Assembly: GCA_900553465.1 (NCBI GenBank)
Contig: USDT01000003.1
Location: forward strand, 62,001 to 126,000
Reading direction: 5' to 3'
Source of the DNA: an uncultured Prevotella sp.
GTDB taxonomy: Bacteria > Bacteroidota > Bacteroidia > Bacteroidales > Bacteroidaceae
DNA: 64,000 bases
In this document: positions 1-8,170 of the stretch, one piece after another
Layout of the letters: each line of letters opens with the position of its first letter
How positions within the stretch are numbered: the stretch's first letter is position 1
Notes under the pieces: model-generated
Seen by the model: the letters and a program-made list of their open reading frames with translations, nothing else
Database searches by the model: none
Told to the model about the DNA's origin: nothing
Translations under genes and position numbers: made by a program

Positions 1-70
1 TTCTAACTGCATAAAAACAAATATTCCAGAAACCTGCACACCAAAAACTGACAATTTCGCATTTGGTTGT

Positions 71-442
71 ATGACAATAATTGTAAGTATTGTATGTGGA
101 ATTTTCTTTAGCTGGGTTTTAGGGAATTTCAAACTTGCTTTTATTATATCGCCTGTCTTAATGCTTTTAGTTTTCATTACACGATTTGCCAAAGAGAAAA
201 ATAATGAAGATAAAGTAGCCTCCACGGAAAAAGTGCCATTAGATAAATTATTGCAATACAAATCAGTGACAGATGAAGCAACTTATAGGCAATTGTTAGA
301 GTACAAAAAAATGGGGGCTATTTATGTAAATATTCCAATAGGAACATTGGAAGAATTAAAACATAGAAAGGAAAAAGAGAAAGTAAGGGAAAATAATAAA
401 TACTCTACCAATTCGAACACTTCTGAAATAGATTCTGTATAG
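71..442 (+). CDS. Hypothetical membrane protein
   Basis: A 123-residue protein with two adjacent hydrophobic segments (about residues 3-18 and 21-37), then a charged cytoplasmic-type tail rich in Lys and Glu. I recognise no family. It lies 51 bp before a lipoprotein gene on the same strand, so the two may be co-transcribed and may be accessory (moron) genes of the prophage. The AT-rich codon use matches the neighbouring phage genes rather than the host block beyond 26.8 kb. Confidence 0.55.
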   Translation: MTIIVSIVCGIFFSWVLGNFKLAFIISPVLMLLVFITRFAKEKNNEDKVASTEKVPLDKLLQYKSVTDEATYRQLLEYKKMGAIYVNIPIGTLEELKHRKEKEKVRENNKYSTNSNTSEIDSV

Positions 443-493
443 CAATAATTATATACATGTAGAAATTTGTTTATGCTTGAATTTTATATAGAA

Positions 494-1084
494 ATGAGAA
501 AAGTTTTAATGATGCTGTGCCTGATAATTGTTTTAACAGGTTGTAGTAAAGATAACGAGCAAATCACTCCAACAAATAGCTCTATTGGTGTAAATGAATT
601 AGTTTCATATATTGGGAAAAGTCCACAATATGTAAAGGATAATTTCAAGAACGGCATAATAGTACATGAGGGTGGTACGCTTGGAAAAACAGTTCTAATC
701 TATCAGTATAGAACAAAAGACAACGAATATCGTATAAGTTTTAGTAGCAATAAGGATAATGAAATGTACTCCATTCTTGTATATGGTTATTTCAATACAT
801 ATTCTATTGGGATAGAAGTTTATAAAAAAGAAATGGATTGTATAAACGAATCAATAGATTATGTGACATATAGAGCCATATATAATGATAAATTTATGGG
901 TGTTGCAAGTTTTTCTAATCGAAATGAATTTTGGGACTATGTTTCAGAGAAAGATGTCAATAATAGTATTACAGAAACATGGTGGATTGTTAATGATGCA
1001 ACTCAATATTTTACTATTGATGGAACATACGATAGGGAATCAAATAAAATTACCGTGTTGATAGAAAATAAAGTGTACGATTAA
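494..1084 (+). CDS. Putative lipoprotein
   Basis: The frame is open from 467, but the ATG at 494 gives a proper lipoprotein signal: Met-Arg-Lys, a hydrophobic stretch, then the lipobox LTGC, with Cys about 16 residues in, followed by Ser-Lys-Asp-Asn. The mature part (about 180 residues) is rich in Tyr, Asn and aromatic residues, has no recognised domain and is probably anchored in an outer or inner membrane leaflet. A surface lipoprotein in an accessory phage region could serve in superinfection exclusion or lysogenic conversion, but this is a guess from location. A factor-independent terminator follows at 1119. Confidence 0.6.
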   Translation: MRKVLMMLCLIIVLTGCSKDNEQITPTNSSIGVNELVSYIGKSPQYVKDNFKNGIIVHEGGTLGKTVLIYQYRTKDNEYRISFSSNKDNEMYSILVYGYFNTYSIGIEVYKKEMDCINESIDYVTYRAIYNDKFMGVASFSNRNEFWDYVSEKDVNNSITETWWIVNDATQYFTIDGTYDRESNKITVLIENKVYD

Positions 1085-1090
1085 AATATT

Positions 1091-1110
1091 TGTGTTCAAT
1101 AAACACATAT
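1091..1110 (+). promoter_or_regulatory. Palindromic site, copy 1 of 3
   Basis: The 17-bp near-palindrome TGTGTTCAATAAACACA lies just after the lipoprotein stop codon and is followed by TAT. An identical 17-mer is found at 8097 before the small terminase gene and a variant at 10594. The first two are identical in sequence and far apart. It may be a binding site for a phage regulator; it could also be a simple hairpin. Here it is not in front of an obvious gene. Confidence 0.4.
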
Positions 1111-1118
1111 TACGCTGG

Positions 1119-1160
1119 CAGCCAAAGATTTTCTTAAATTTCTTTGGCTGTTTCATTTTT
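1119..1160 (+). terminator. Terminator after the lipoprotein gene
   Basis: A perfect 10-bp stem (CAGCCAAAGA at 1119-1128 with TCTTTGGCTG at 1141-1150) with a 12-nt loop is followed by a T-rich tail. It ends the 71-1084 transcript. Confidence 0.8.
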
Positions 1161-1179
1161 ACGGCTTACATTTGCCCTC

Positions 1180-1371
1180 GTGCTACATAACAAAAGAGGT
1201 GGGTCGTTCAGCCTGCCAATTATCGGTAAGGCTATTTTTATGCCTTGAATTGTCGGAAGACTGCAACCGATATACGACGGCTTTCATACCCCCGTGTGGT
1301 GTCGTTAATGCGCCCACTGCCTCTTTTGGTGTAGCACAGCGGGACAGGTGAAAGCCGTTTTTATTTTCACC
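1180..1371 (+). ncRNA. Candidate structured leader RNA
   Basis: This stretch is more GC-rich than its surroundings and folds on paper into a closed multibranch structure. GTGCTACA (1180-1187) pairs with 1330-1337, CAAAAGAGG (1191-1199) with 1320-1328, and TGGG (1200-1203) with CCCA (1313-1316). Enclosed are short hairpins such as AAGGC/GCCTT and ACGAC/GTCGT. ACGGCTTTCA, starting near 1278, can alternatively pair with TGAAAGCCGT near 1349, and GGTGAAA/TTTCACC forms a further hairpin ending near 1371. It directly precedes the small ORF and antirepressor at 1391 and 1684. I do not recognise a known RNA family. Open frames across it on either strand look incidental. Confidence 0.45.
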
Positions 1372-1390
1372 TAAACAGACTTTATAAAAT

Positions 1391-1687
1391 ATGTGCAAAC
1401 CAAAAGAAAGTCTGGACGTGAAGAACAGTAACAACCAGACAGGTACAGTCCACCAAACGGACTACAGAACAAGAAGTGAAAGACTAAAAGAGGTTTTGCG
1501 TAAGGCTATAGAGCTTCAAAATAAGCTGAATGAGCTTTCGAAGTTCCTCTCTGTAGATGGAGTGTTTGATTATGAATTTGCAGAAGCAGAAGACAGATTA
1601 CAAACGCTCATACACGATGATCTTTCACCTATGTTGGGCTACTTCTTTATTAATGAAGAATTTCAAAAATTGGAGGAAGCCGTATGA
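1391..1687 (+). CDS. Small helical hypothetical protein
   Basis: A 98-residue protein with a long amphipathic helix in the middle (about residues 35-65, Leu/Lys/Glu-rich) and an acidic second half. No family is recognised. Its last codons overlap the ATG of the antirepressor gene by 4 bp (ATGA), so the two are translationally coupled and presumably act together. It lies about 20 nt downstream of a strongly structured leader that may control both genes. Confidence 0.6.
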   Translation: MCKPKESLDVKNSNNQTGTVHQTDYRTRSERLKEVLRKAIELQNKLNELSKFLSVDGVFDYEFAEAEDRLQTLIHDDLSPMLGYFFINEEFQKLEEAV

Positions 1688-2544
1688 ATGATTCAAAGAC
1701 CTTTATCTATGAGGGTAGCCCAGTCACATTCCAGATAGGAGAGGCTACAATGGTGAACGCTACGGAAATGGCTAAACCGTTTGGAAAGCAACCCGTGTTC
1801 TGGCTCAACAACCAATACACCAAAGGCTTTTTAGAAGAAATGTCCAAACTTAGAAATTTAAGTTTGGCTGATTTAGTGAGAGTTACAAAAGGTGGCAACA
1901 ATTCTGGCACCTGGATGCACGAAGATGTAGCCTTAGAGTTTGCCCGCTGGCTCAGTCCCCAGTTTGCTATCTGGTGCAACGATAGGATAAAGGAGCTTAT
2001 GAAATTCGGTATAACAGCTACACCCCAGACCATAGACAGCGTACTTGCCGATCCTGATAATGCAATCCGTCTGCTTACAGCACTAAAGGAGGAACGTAAG
2101 GCATTGAATGAAGCCAACAGGCAGATAGCCGTTCTGGAGGATCAGAAGAAAGTGTACCATTCCGAAAACAAACGTCTGCTACAGCTTACAGACAGACAGG
2201 ATAAGATAATGCTTGAGCAAGCCCCTTTGGTAGAGTATGCCCAGAATGTACTTGACAGTTACGACACTTTCACTACAACCCAGTTGGCAAAAGAACTTGA
2301 CATGACAGCGCAAGGGCTACACAAGTTTTTGCACCAGGCTGGTGTAATGTTCAAACAGGGAGGGCAATGGTTTATGTATGCCAAGTTTCAAGCCAAAGGA
2401 TATGTAAAGACACGTGAAAGGACATACAGAAAAAAAGACGGACGGACTGGCATAATGCTTTCAACCGTGTGGACTGAGGCAGGCAGAATGTTTGTCAGAA
2501 AACTTGTACTGTTGAAACGATCTGTTACAAATACATCAGAATAA
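1684..2544 (+). CDS. Phage antirepressor, KilA-N plus ANT (KilAC) domains
   Basis: A 286-residue protein. Residues about 5-105 match the KilA-N DNA-binding fold (start VTFQIGEATMVNATEMAKPF; later WMHEDVALEFARWLSP, QFAIWCNDRI). A coiled-coil linker spans about 125-180. The C-terminal ANT/KilAC domain (about 175-275) has the winged-helix signature TTTQLAKELDMTAQGLHKFL. Such antirepressors inactivate the phage repressor or act on host regulators to allow induction. The gene is translationally coupled to the small gene upstream, is followed by a strong terminator, and sits on the opposite strand from the structural genes, as an independently controlled accessory switch would. Confidence 0.88.
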   Translation: MNDSKTFIYEGSPVTFQIGEATMVNATEMAKPFGKQPVFWLNNQYTKGFLEEMSKLRNLSLADLVRVTKGGNNSGTWMHEDVALEFARWLSPQFAIWCNDRIKELMKFGITATPQTIDSVLADPDNAIRLLTALKEERKALNEANRQIAVLEDQKKVYHSENKRLLQLTDRQDKIMLEQAPLVEYAQNVLDSYDTFTTTQLAKELDMTAQGLHKFLHQAGVMFKQGGQWFMYAKFQAKGYVKTRERTYRKKDGRTGIMLSTVWTEAGRMFVRKLVLLKRSVTNTSE

Positions 2545-2550
2545 TGAAAA

Positions 2551-2578
2551 AGAGGGGCTATATTTGCCCCTCTCTTTT
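2551..2578 (+). terminator. Terminator after the antirepressor
   Basis: An 8-bp GC-rich stem (AGAGGGGC at 2551-2558, GCCCCTCT at 2566-2573) with a 7-nt loop is followed by CTTTT. It starts within 10 bp of the antirepressor stop. Confidence 0.85.
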
Positions 2579-2638
2579 GATCTGTCTGCTAATGCGAATG
2601 GCGGTAAAGACAAATCTGATACGAATATATCGAAAAAA

Positions 2639-2670
2639 TTTGTATATACAAAGTCAAAACAGTATATTTG
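2639..2670 (+). promoter_or_regulatory. Consensus Bacteroidetes promoter without a downstream gene
   Basis: TTTG at 2639-2642, then exactly 20 bp, then TATATTTG at 2663-2670: a full match to the -33/-7 consensus of Bacteroidetes primary sigma factor promoters. It points right into about 80 bp with no credible gene before the end of the convergent MuF gene. Confidence 0.6.
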
Positions 2671-2673
2671 CAA

Positions 2674-2751
2674 TATCCGAAAGGATACATGACCTGATAA
2701 TGGCAGCTTTGGATTGCAGTTTCCTTAGTGATGTATTGTTAGGTCATTTTT
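2674..2751 (+). ncRNA. Candidate small RNA
   Basis: The expected start site of the promoter at 2639-2670 falls at a tight GAAA tetraloop hairpin (TATCCGAAAGGATA, 2674-2687). TGACCT (2690-2695) can pair with AGGTCA (2741-2746), which is followed by five T residues. That would make a transcript of about 75-80 nt whose end is antisense to the last codons of the MuF gene. No protein-coding frame here is convincing. The prediction rests on promoter and fold alone. Confidence 0.4.
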
Positions 2752-4276
2752 GTATTCCTATGAGAACCTTATCACTTTCAGATATGCTATAGATGTATAC
2801 ATCGCCGTTCAGGTATTCCCTTGCAATAATATATGATGTTTCATTATTTATGTTGATTTCAAATACATGTGTTTTTGTCACCATTGGGTTGTCTTTATGA
2901 TAATACGTCCATCCCCTATAGTTACTATGTTCAATTGTATTACTTAAATCCAATAATATTTCGTTTTTATCAGCATATAGACTGTGGGGCTGGTTTAGCC
3001 ATTCCTTAATACCTCTTTTGTTTATTTTAAGTGAACCGCCAAAATCTGGATTTGTAAATTCAATACCTAACAATAAGGAAGTAGCAGATTTTGCTATCTC
3101 TTTTCTTCGCAATCCTACCGATTTATAGTTTTCAAGTCCTACCAATCTCTTGTTATCCATCAGGAAATATGGTAAAGTTCCTCTTTCCTTTGCGTCCTGG
3201 ATCCTATCTTGATTATCACTCATCCATGTTTTGAACTCGCCTGGTAGTTCCTTGACCTCATTATCACATTTTACATTCCCAGGATCTTCACCGTTCAGAA
3301 TCTCATCAAGCATCTTATCCATATCAGTTTCCTTAGCAAGAACAGGAACCATATAACACCTACAGTTAGGGTGCCATCCAGTCCACTTGAAAGACTTTGG
3401 GTAAATGCCTTTTAGATCATCACAAATATCAACACAAGGATGATTATTACTCAGCTTAATTTCCACACCTATGACAAATTCAAGCTGTTGCCATCTGGTA
3501 TAGTCTGCTGTTCTGTATGCTATGTTTGTTTCAGTCCTGGCTAACCTCTGTGCATTCTTTGAAGATGATCTGTAAACACCCCTACCAGGTTTGTAGTCCT
3601 TTGGGTTTGCGTCTATCCATTTGTAAGACTGGCTTTCTTTATCCCACGTCCTGCGCTTCCACTTTCTTCCATAGATAGGATTTCCGTTCTCATCTTCTCC
3701 GATCTTGATCCTGAATCTCCTGTAATATCTATCAGGCTCATTTAGATAGCCCTGTATTTTTGCTGCCAGGCTCTTTGCTGGAGTTCCCTCACCAATCGCA
3801 AGATCAAGTGTTTTTTCAAGTTCCTCTTTGAATTGCCCTGTATAGTTCCATACCTTTTGAGACAAGTTCATACCTCCATGCTGTGATACCCTGGAGAAAA
3901 ATGCGTTCATTGCCTCCTGATTTCTCTGGAACAACTTTGCAAAGTGATTATCCTCTACAGAATTTTCACCGAATACACCTTTTACCAGCTCATCATTGCT
4001 TTTGTTTGAGAACTCCCATTCTTTTTCTACACCACCACGGATAGTTTGATACACTCGGCTGTACATATTCCTCAGAATAGGGGTTACTTCCTCACTATAG
4101 CCATATTCAGAGAATGAGAAAGGAACTCCATCAGAAAGCTCAGTACCTTTCACCAGGTTAATAATTTTGGTAAAACATTCCTGGTATATTTTACGAACCT
4201 CAAAAGCATATCCCTCAGTTCTTTTGAATAGCTCCTGCTGCTGCTTCTTATAGTCTATGTACTTTTTCTTTGCCAT
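2744..4276 (-). CDS. MuF-type minor head protein with C-terminal nuclease-like domain
   Basis: A 510-residue protein. The central part carries the phage Mu F / SPP1 gp7 head-morphogenesis signature (ARTETNIAYRTADYTRWQQL, then a Cys-rich WTGWHPNCRCYMVPVL near residue 310). About 190 residues follow that minimal MuF proteins lack. The last 110 or so (Lys-rich start, TIEHSNYRGWTYYHKDN, THVFEININNETSYIIAREY, ending VYIYSISESDKV) resemble the phage-encoded Barnase/EndoU/ColicinE5/RelE-like (PBECR) domains found as toxin-like tails on MuF proteins. The core would sit at the portal inside the head; the tail may be injected with DNA. Domain naming of the tail is from fold-type resemblance, not a search. 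Confidence 0.8.
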   Translation of the reverse strand: MAKKKYIDYKKQQQELFKRTEGYAFEVRKIYQECFTKIINLVKGTELSDGVPFSFSEYGYSEEVTPILRNMYSRVYQTIRGGVEKEWEFSNKSNDELVKGVFGENSVEDNHFAKLFQRNQEAMNAFFSRVSQHGGMNLSQKVWNYTGQFKEELEKTLDLAIGEGTPAKSLAAKIQGYLNEPDRYYRRFRIKIGEDENGNPIYGRKWKRRTWDKESQSYKWIDANPKDYKPGRGVYRSSSKNAQRLARTETNIAYRTADYTRWQQLEFVIGVEIKLSNNHPCVDICDDLKGIYPKSFKWTGWHPNCRCYMVPVLAKETDMDKMLDEILNGEDPGNVKCDNEVKELPGEFKTWMSDNQDRIQDAKERGTLPYFLMDNKRLVGLENYKSVGLRRKEIAKSATSLLLGIEFTNPDFGGSLKINKRGIKEWLNQPHSLYADKNEILLDLSNTIEHSNYRGWTYYHKDNPMVTKTHVFEININNETSYIIAREYLNGDVYIYSISESDKVLIGIQK

Positions 4277-4277
4277 A

Positions 4278-4454
4278 TTAGTCTTTCATTTCAAACTTAT
4301 CACAATGATCCCTATCAAGGAACTTAGAAAATTTAGAGAACCTGCATCGGCACATAAAAGGCTTTCCATTAGCTCCTATCTCGTGTGGATCATAGCTATG
4401 CTTGCAGTCTCGGCAGTGATACTTCGGTTTTTCTTTTAATTGTTTCTTTGCCAT
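4278..4454 (-). CDS. Small zinc-ribbon-like protein
   Basis: A 58-residue protein starting MAKKQLKEKPKYHCRDC. Cysteines are arranged CxxC near the start, then CRC, then a final Cys about 20 residues later, which suits a small zinc-binding fold. Its stop lies 1 bp from the ATG of the MuF gene and its start 4 bp from the end of the next upstream gene, so it is embedded in the head-gene operon. The role is unknown; Cys-rich small proteins in this position are common in phage structural operons of Bacteroidetes. Confidence 0.7.
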   Translation of the reverse strand: MAKKQLKEKPKYHCRDCKHSYDPHEIGANGKPFMCRCRFSKFSKFLDRDHCDKFEMKD

Positions 4455-4458
4455 AATA

Positions 4459-4743
4459 TTACATTGCGCTTTTGAACTCTATTTTACTTCTTTCTTCATC
4501 AGTAAGTAAAGATAAAACAGCCTCCATTCTGGTATGGAAAATCTTAAATTCCCATTCGCCTTTGATCTCCTTACCTGTTAAACAGTCATTATCACTGTCA
4601 ACCATCATATCGTATGTTATCGCTGGAGTGGATCTACTTCTCAGATCCGAAAAGTGAATGGCTATAACACGGAACCGCTTAGGCTCATCGTTCTTGATAG
4701 CCCAACACTTATCTCCTACATCAAACTTTGTCCTTATTTCCAT
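4459..4743 (-). CDS. Hypothetical protein between portal and MuF genes
   Basis: A 94-residue protein beginning MEIRTKFDVGDKCWAI, which looks like a small beta-barrel (DUF-type or SH3-like) start: a GDxCW turn, then alternating strands, then a short helical C-terminus (TDEERSKIEF). No function is recognised. It ends a few bases before the zinc-ribbon gene and begins 1 bp after the portal gene stop, so it belongs to the same transcript. Confidence 0.65.
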   Translation of the reverse strand: MEIRTKFDVGDKCWAIKNDEPKRFRVIAIHFSDLRSRSTPAITYDMMVDSDNDCLTGKEIKGEWEFKIFHTRMEAVLSLLTDEERSKIEFKSAM

Positions 4744-4744
4744 A

Positions 4745-6169
4745 TCATTCAGCGTTACCGAAAACGTCCATCTTGTTCATTTCCATTTGTCTCTCCATGG
4801 CAGCAGCTTCTTCCGCTTTCAGCCTTTCAATTTCTGTTTTAGCGTCCTTGACCAGGTATGACAATTCAATATAAGTTTCCCTACTCAATGCACCATCATT
4901 AAACTGTTTAGACAAGTCAGCAAGCATTTCAGATACATCATCACCAAATGGCTCCTGGAATGAATGACTTACTACGAGTGCTTCATGTTCTGCCTTGTGT
5001 GTATAATCAAGTACATTAGCCATAATTGCTTTCATAAGCGAAGCATGTCTGTTCATGTAATCATCATGCTTTTCCTTATGCTTGTCTGCCTTGATAACAG
5101 CCAACAGCATAACCTTTCTGATAGCCTTTGCAGAAAGGTTTCCAAGGCTTTTCATGTTGTCAAAATCAATGTTTGGAGTGAAAGACTTTGATAGAATATG
5201 CTTATCCAGTCGTTCAAATTGGTTTGTTTTACTCTGGCTTGCCTGATCCCATGTCAGATACTTAACCTCACCGCCATTCTTAAGGATAAACAGCTTTGCT
5301 TCTTCCTCTGCTTTAGGCAGACTGTTAAGAATCTCAGCAGTGGCTACCATGGCTGGATTTGCAAAGCGATCATTTACGTCTGCATCCACACTTTCCATCA
5401 TTTCCACTCTATCTATCATAGGTTGAACATCAGCAGCCTCTGGATCCTGTTCAAACAGCAAAACAGGGATCTTACCTATAGGGTTAGATATTGTCACAAC
5501 CTCCCAGCCAACCTTTCCACGTTTAGCCCTGTAAATCGTTTCTTTTGTATATATGTCAACATGGTAAACAGTGTTTCCACCGACCTCAGTAAGATAGTAG
5601 CCCCAGGCAAATGAAGTCAACCTCTTATACTGATCCTTGACGGTATAAATATCATCACCGTTCTTTTTACTCAAAGGAGTAAGAATCAAATGAGGCTTAT
5701 TATCATCGCCCTTGTAAACATGGTATAGAATAGCAGATACCCCCTCAGCTCCAGCAGTTCTTTTAGCTTCCCTTACTGTAGCATTGAACCTGGTTTCATC
5801 CATAAGTTTATTGAAGTACTCAAATGAGTAATCTGTATTCTCGCTTACTTGCGTCCACTTCACAGGTCTGCCATATAGAAAAACAAGAGAAATTTCGTTA
5901 ATGAATTTAGGATACGGAATAGGGATCTTATTCCTTTTACTCCATCTTAAGAAATTTCCTTTCTTGTCATATACGGCTCTATCTTCACGATCCATTACCT
6001 TATGTGTGAATGTCTCGTAAACTCTCAGGTTTCTGCTGGCTACACCCTCCCAGTTCCTCATCATAGACAAAGCCCTGGTTACATCTTTTGAAGCCAACAG
6101 CTCAGTAAATCCCTGCTGATAACTTATAGCAGCTTTTACCTCATTCTTAATTACGTTTATAAGTCCCAT
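4745..6169 (-). CDS. Phage portal protein (SPP1 gp6-like)
   Basis: A 474-residue protein in the size range of SPP1-type portals. Recognisable features are the N-terminal helical arm, the aligned region IPIPYPKFINEISLVFLYGR, the wing/stem region with NPIGKIPVLLFEQDPEAADVQ followed by the crown-side helix IDRVEMMESVDADVNDRF, and a C-terminal coiled coil rich in Glu, Ala and Met (about 440-465). It forms the dodecameric DNA channel at the capsid vertex and docks the terminase. Its place between the terminase and MuF genes is the standard order. Confidence 0.88.
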   Translation of the reverse strand: MGLINVIKNEVKAAISYQQGFTELLASKDVTRALSMMRNWEGVASRNLRVYETFTHKVMDREDRAVYDKKGNFLRWSKRNKIPIPYPKFINEISLVFLYGRPVKWTQVSENTDYSFEYFNKLMDETRFNATVREAKRTAGAEGVSAILYHVYKGDDNKPHLILTPLSKKNGDDIYTVKDQYKRLTSFAWGYYLTEVGGNTVYHVDIYTKETIYRAKRGKVGWEVVTISNPIGKIPVLLFEQDPEAADVQPMIDRVEMMESVDADVNDRFANPAMVATAEILNSLPKAEEEAKLFILKNGGEVKYLTWDQASQSKTNQFERLDKHILSKSFTPNIDFDNMKSLGNLSAKAIRKVMLLAVIKADKHKEKHDDYMNRHASLMKAIMANVLDYTHKAEHEALVVSHSFQEPFGDDVSEMLADLSKQFNDGALSRETYIELSYLVKDAKTEIERLKAEEAAAMERQMEMNKMDVFGNAE

Positions 6170-6185
6170 TGCTGTAAATATTAGT

Positions 6186-7610
6186 TTATAATCCTAATCT
6201 TCTTTCTATATCATCTGGTATCTCATACTCATTGTAATCAAACCAGGATCTCATCAAGAAAAGATCCCTCCAGTCTGGTGAGCATCCAATTTCTGATTTT
6301 ATTTCCTCTTTTGGTTTTATCTTTAGAGTTCCATCATCATCAACTTTCCATGTTTGCAGTTGTTCAAGCTGTCTGATTATATCCTCACGTTCAGCACCAC
6401 TTACAAGATCCTCATCAATACCAACATCAGAACCGTTTATATGCTCAGCCAGTTTGTAACCACACTGAGCTTGTAAGTTCTGGTAGTTTTCACCGTTGAA
6501 TGGAGTGGAATTATTCACAAATCCTTTTATATCGCAATTATCAACAACACCACCGCCAACACCATCCTCATCCACAATACACCTGTAGTTAGGAATACGG
6601 TATTTCTTTTGTCTGTATCTTATCCAGTCCTGGATCTCGGTTAGCTTGCTTTTGGGGAAACCTATAACCTCAACTATGTGCCAACCGTCCCAAACTGCTA
6701 ACCTGGCATAGTCAGCTCCGAAACGTGCAATATCTCCAGTTATATAGTGTATGCCTGTTCTCTTTGATATTTTGTTTCCGAATATCTCACAGATAGCATC
6801 ATGTGAACATAAAGCATTAGGGTTATCATCATACTCCCAGTTTCCTTTCAGAAGTCGTTCCCTCTTTACCTTATCTTTCGTTGTCCTCAATCCCTCTATA
6901 TAATCAGGATCAATGAAAGGATTTTCCTGTACAAGACACGCCAGGTATGACATGTAACCTGGTAAATTTTTAGCCATTGACGGCTTATAGAATGTATCAT
7001 ACATCCAGTTCTTTTTAGGGTTACATGTGATAAACAGCTTTCTCTTTAGGCTTAATTCTGCGTTTAGGTGCCTACCAATACGAGTTTTAAGAGTATCATA
7101 AGCTCCAAAGTTAACCTCTCCACCTTCTTCAATCCATCCGCCAGTGTACTCAATAGATCCGTATCTCTCATACAGAGGATCGCCTGGCTTAAACTGTAGA
7201 TCCAACAAGTCAATCCTGGAACCATTATAAAACTCAATGAAATTATATTGACCGTTATACTTATACAGAGTATCATCAACTCCATACTGTGAACAAACCT
7301 TGTAAAATGTGATCAGTGTTGACTGTGTAATTCTTTTCAGCTCAGCACGTCCGATAAACCATTTGGTACCAGCATACGCCAGACACATAAAAAGAAGCCA
7401 GGCAGCACCAGTCCAAGACTTAGCACCACCAGCAGCACCGCCATACAGAAACTCTGAATGTTCGTTATCTGTTAGGATCTTTAATGCCTGTTCTTGCTTT
7501 TCATGTTTCTTTCCATCCTTGCATGTTATGAAGTCAAAGCAACCACGTTTGAACAGTTCAACCTTGACTGCAACGTGCATAGGAACAGATGATACCTTAC
7601 TTTTTGCCAT
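6186..7610 (-). CDS. terL: Terminase large subunit
   Basis: The DNA-packaging motor. The Walker A-like motif lies in YGGAAGGAKSWTGAAWLLF, the Walker B-like region in the GGWIEEGGEVNFG segment, and ITCNPKKNWMYDTFYKP is the conserved coupling motif. The C-terminal RNase H-like nuclease shows GDIARFGADYARLAVWDG and VDEDGVGGGVVDN with the expected acidic residues. The frame is open to 7637, but I choose the ATG at 7610 (MAKSKV), which reduces overlap with the small terminase gene to 14 bp. Length 474 residues with this start. Confidence 0.92.
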   Translation of the reverse strand: MAKSKVSSVPMHVAVKVELFKRGCFDFITCKDGKKHEKQEQALKILTDNEHSEFLYGGAAGGAKSWTGAAWLLFMCLAYAGTKWFIGRAELKRITQSTLITFYKVCSQYGVDDTLYKYNGQYNFIEFYNGSRIDLLDLQFKPGDPLYERYGSIEYTGGWIEEGGEVNFGAYDTLKTRIGRHLNAELSLKRKLFITCNPKKNWMYDTFYKPSMAKNLPGYMSYLACLVQENPFIDPDYIEGLRTTKDKVKRERLLKGNWEYDDNPNALCSHDAICEIFGNKISKRTGIHYITGDIARFGADYARLAVWDGWHIVEVIGFPKSKLTEIQDWIRYRQKKYRIPNYRCIVDEDGVGGGVVDNCDIKGFVNNSTPFNGENYQNLQAQCGYKLAEHINGSDVGIDEDLVSGAEREDIIRQLEQLQTWKVDDDGTLKIKPKEEIKSEIGCSPDWRDLFLMRSWFDYNEYEIPDDIERRLGL

Positions 7611-8070
7611 TTCCGTTGAGTTTATCCAGAAGTGCATTATACTGTATCAGTTCCTCCGTTGTGAGTGCTGATAGATCTACACTGTTATTTGTCACCTGAG
7701 CATTAACCTCACTCTCTATAGTCAAAGAGGCTTTTCCGAATATACGATCAAAGATCATTTCAACAGTTGAAGTTCTACCATACCTCATATCTGTGTTTAA
7801 TGCTGACACTATATTTAGCAACCAAAGAGGCGTTTCCTTATTTGCTTTACCATCAGCACCCTTAACGATCTTTTCCAGGTCTGCTGGGGTTTGCTCCATT
7901 ACCCAGCGTATAATATTGAAATAGTCCTCCTGCTCCAGCTCATAGCCTACACTTTTACCTGTTATTGCTTTGAGTTTCTTGTACAAGGATGGCTTCCTGC
8001 CTCTGTTGCGAGGCTGGTTTTCGCTGGTAAATCTGTTACCTGTTTTATTTCCTTTTTCAAATCTTGCCAT
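7597..8070 (-). CDS. terS: Terminase small subunit
   Basis: A 157-residue protein with a basic N-terminus (KGNKTGNRFTSENQPRNRGR) typical of the small DNA-recognition subunit in Bacteroidetes phages, then a helical middle. It recognises phage DNA and recruits TerL, whose gene overlaps its 3' end. It begins a new transcription unit: a terminator (8130-8157) and a palindromic site (8097-8113) lie just upstream. Confidence 0.82.
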   Translation of the reverse strand: MARFEKGNKTGNRFTSENQPRNRGRKPSLYKKLKAITGKSVGYELEQEDYFNIIRWVMEQTPADLEKIVKGADGKANKETPLWLLNIVSALNTDMRYGRTSTVEMIFDRIFGKASLTIESEVNAQVTNNSVDLSALTTEELIQYNALLDKLNGNGKK

Positions 8071-8096
8071 CCGTTGTTTTCCCGTTGTTTGTTATA

Positions 8097-8113
8097 TGTG
8101 TTCAATAAACACA
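8097..8113 (-). promoter_or_regulatory. Palindromic site upstream of terS, copy 2 of 3
   Basis: TGTGTTCAATAAACACA, identical to the copy at 1091, lies 27 bp before the terS start, where a promoter would be expected. Read on the minus strand the right half continues AACACATAT, shared with the copy upstream of the 10552 gene. I infer a control site for packaging and head genes. Confidence 0.45.
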
Positions 8114-8129
8114 CTTATGAAACAAAGAA

Positions 8130-8157
8130 AATCAGGTATTAAGAAAAACACCTGATT
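8130..8157 (-). terminator. Terminator between the 8.2-kb gene and terS
   Basis: On the minus strand AATCAGGT and ACCTGATT form an 8-bp stem with a 12-nt loop, followed by TTCTTTG. It separates the early/middle operon from the terminase operon. Confidence 0.65.
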
Positions 8158-8170
8158 CCCTCTTTAATTA

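Noticed and set aside
1183..1434. 83-residue minus-strand frame
   Set aside because: It is antisense to the structured leader and has no support from neighbours or composition.
2544..2792. 82-residue frame after the antirepressor
   Set aside because: It begins on the terminator hairpin and reads across a promoter and candidate small RNA; the protein has no natural composition.
4654..5614. Plus-strand frames inside the portal gene region
   Set aside because: They are shadows of the minus-strand structural genes, with unnatural composition.
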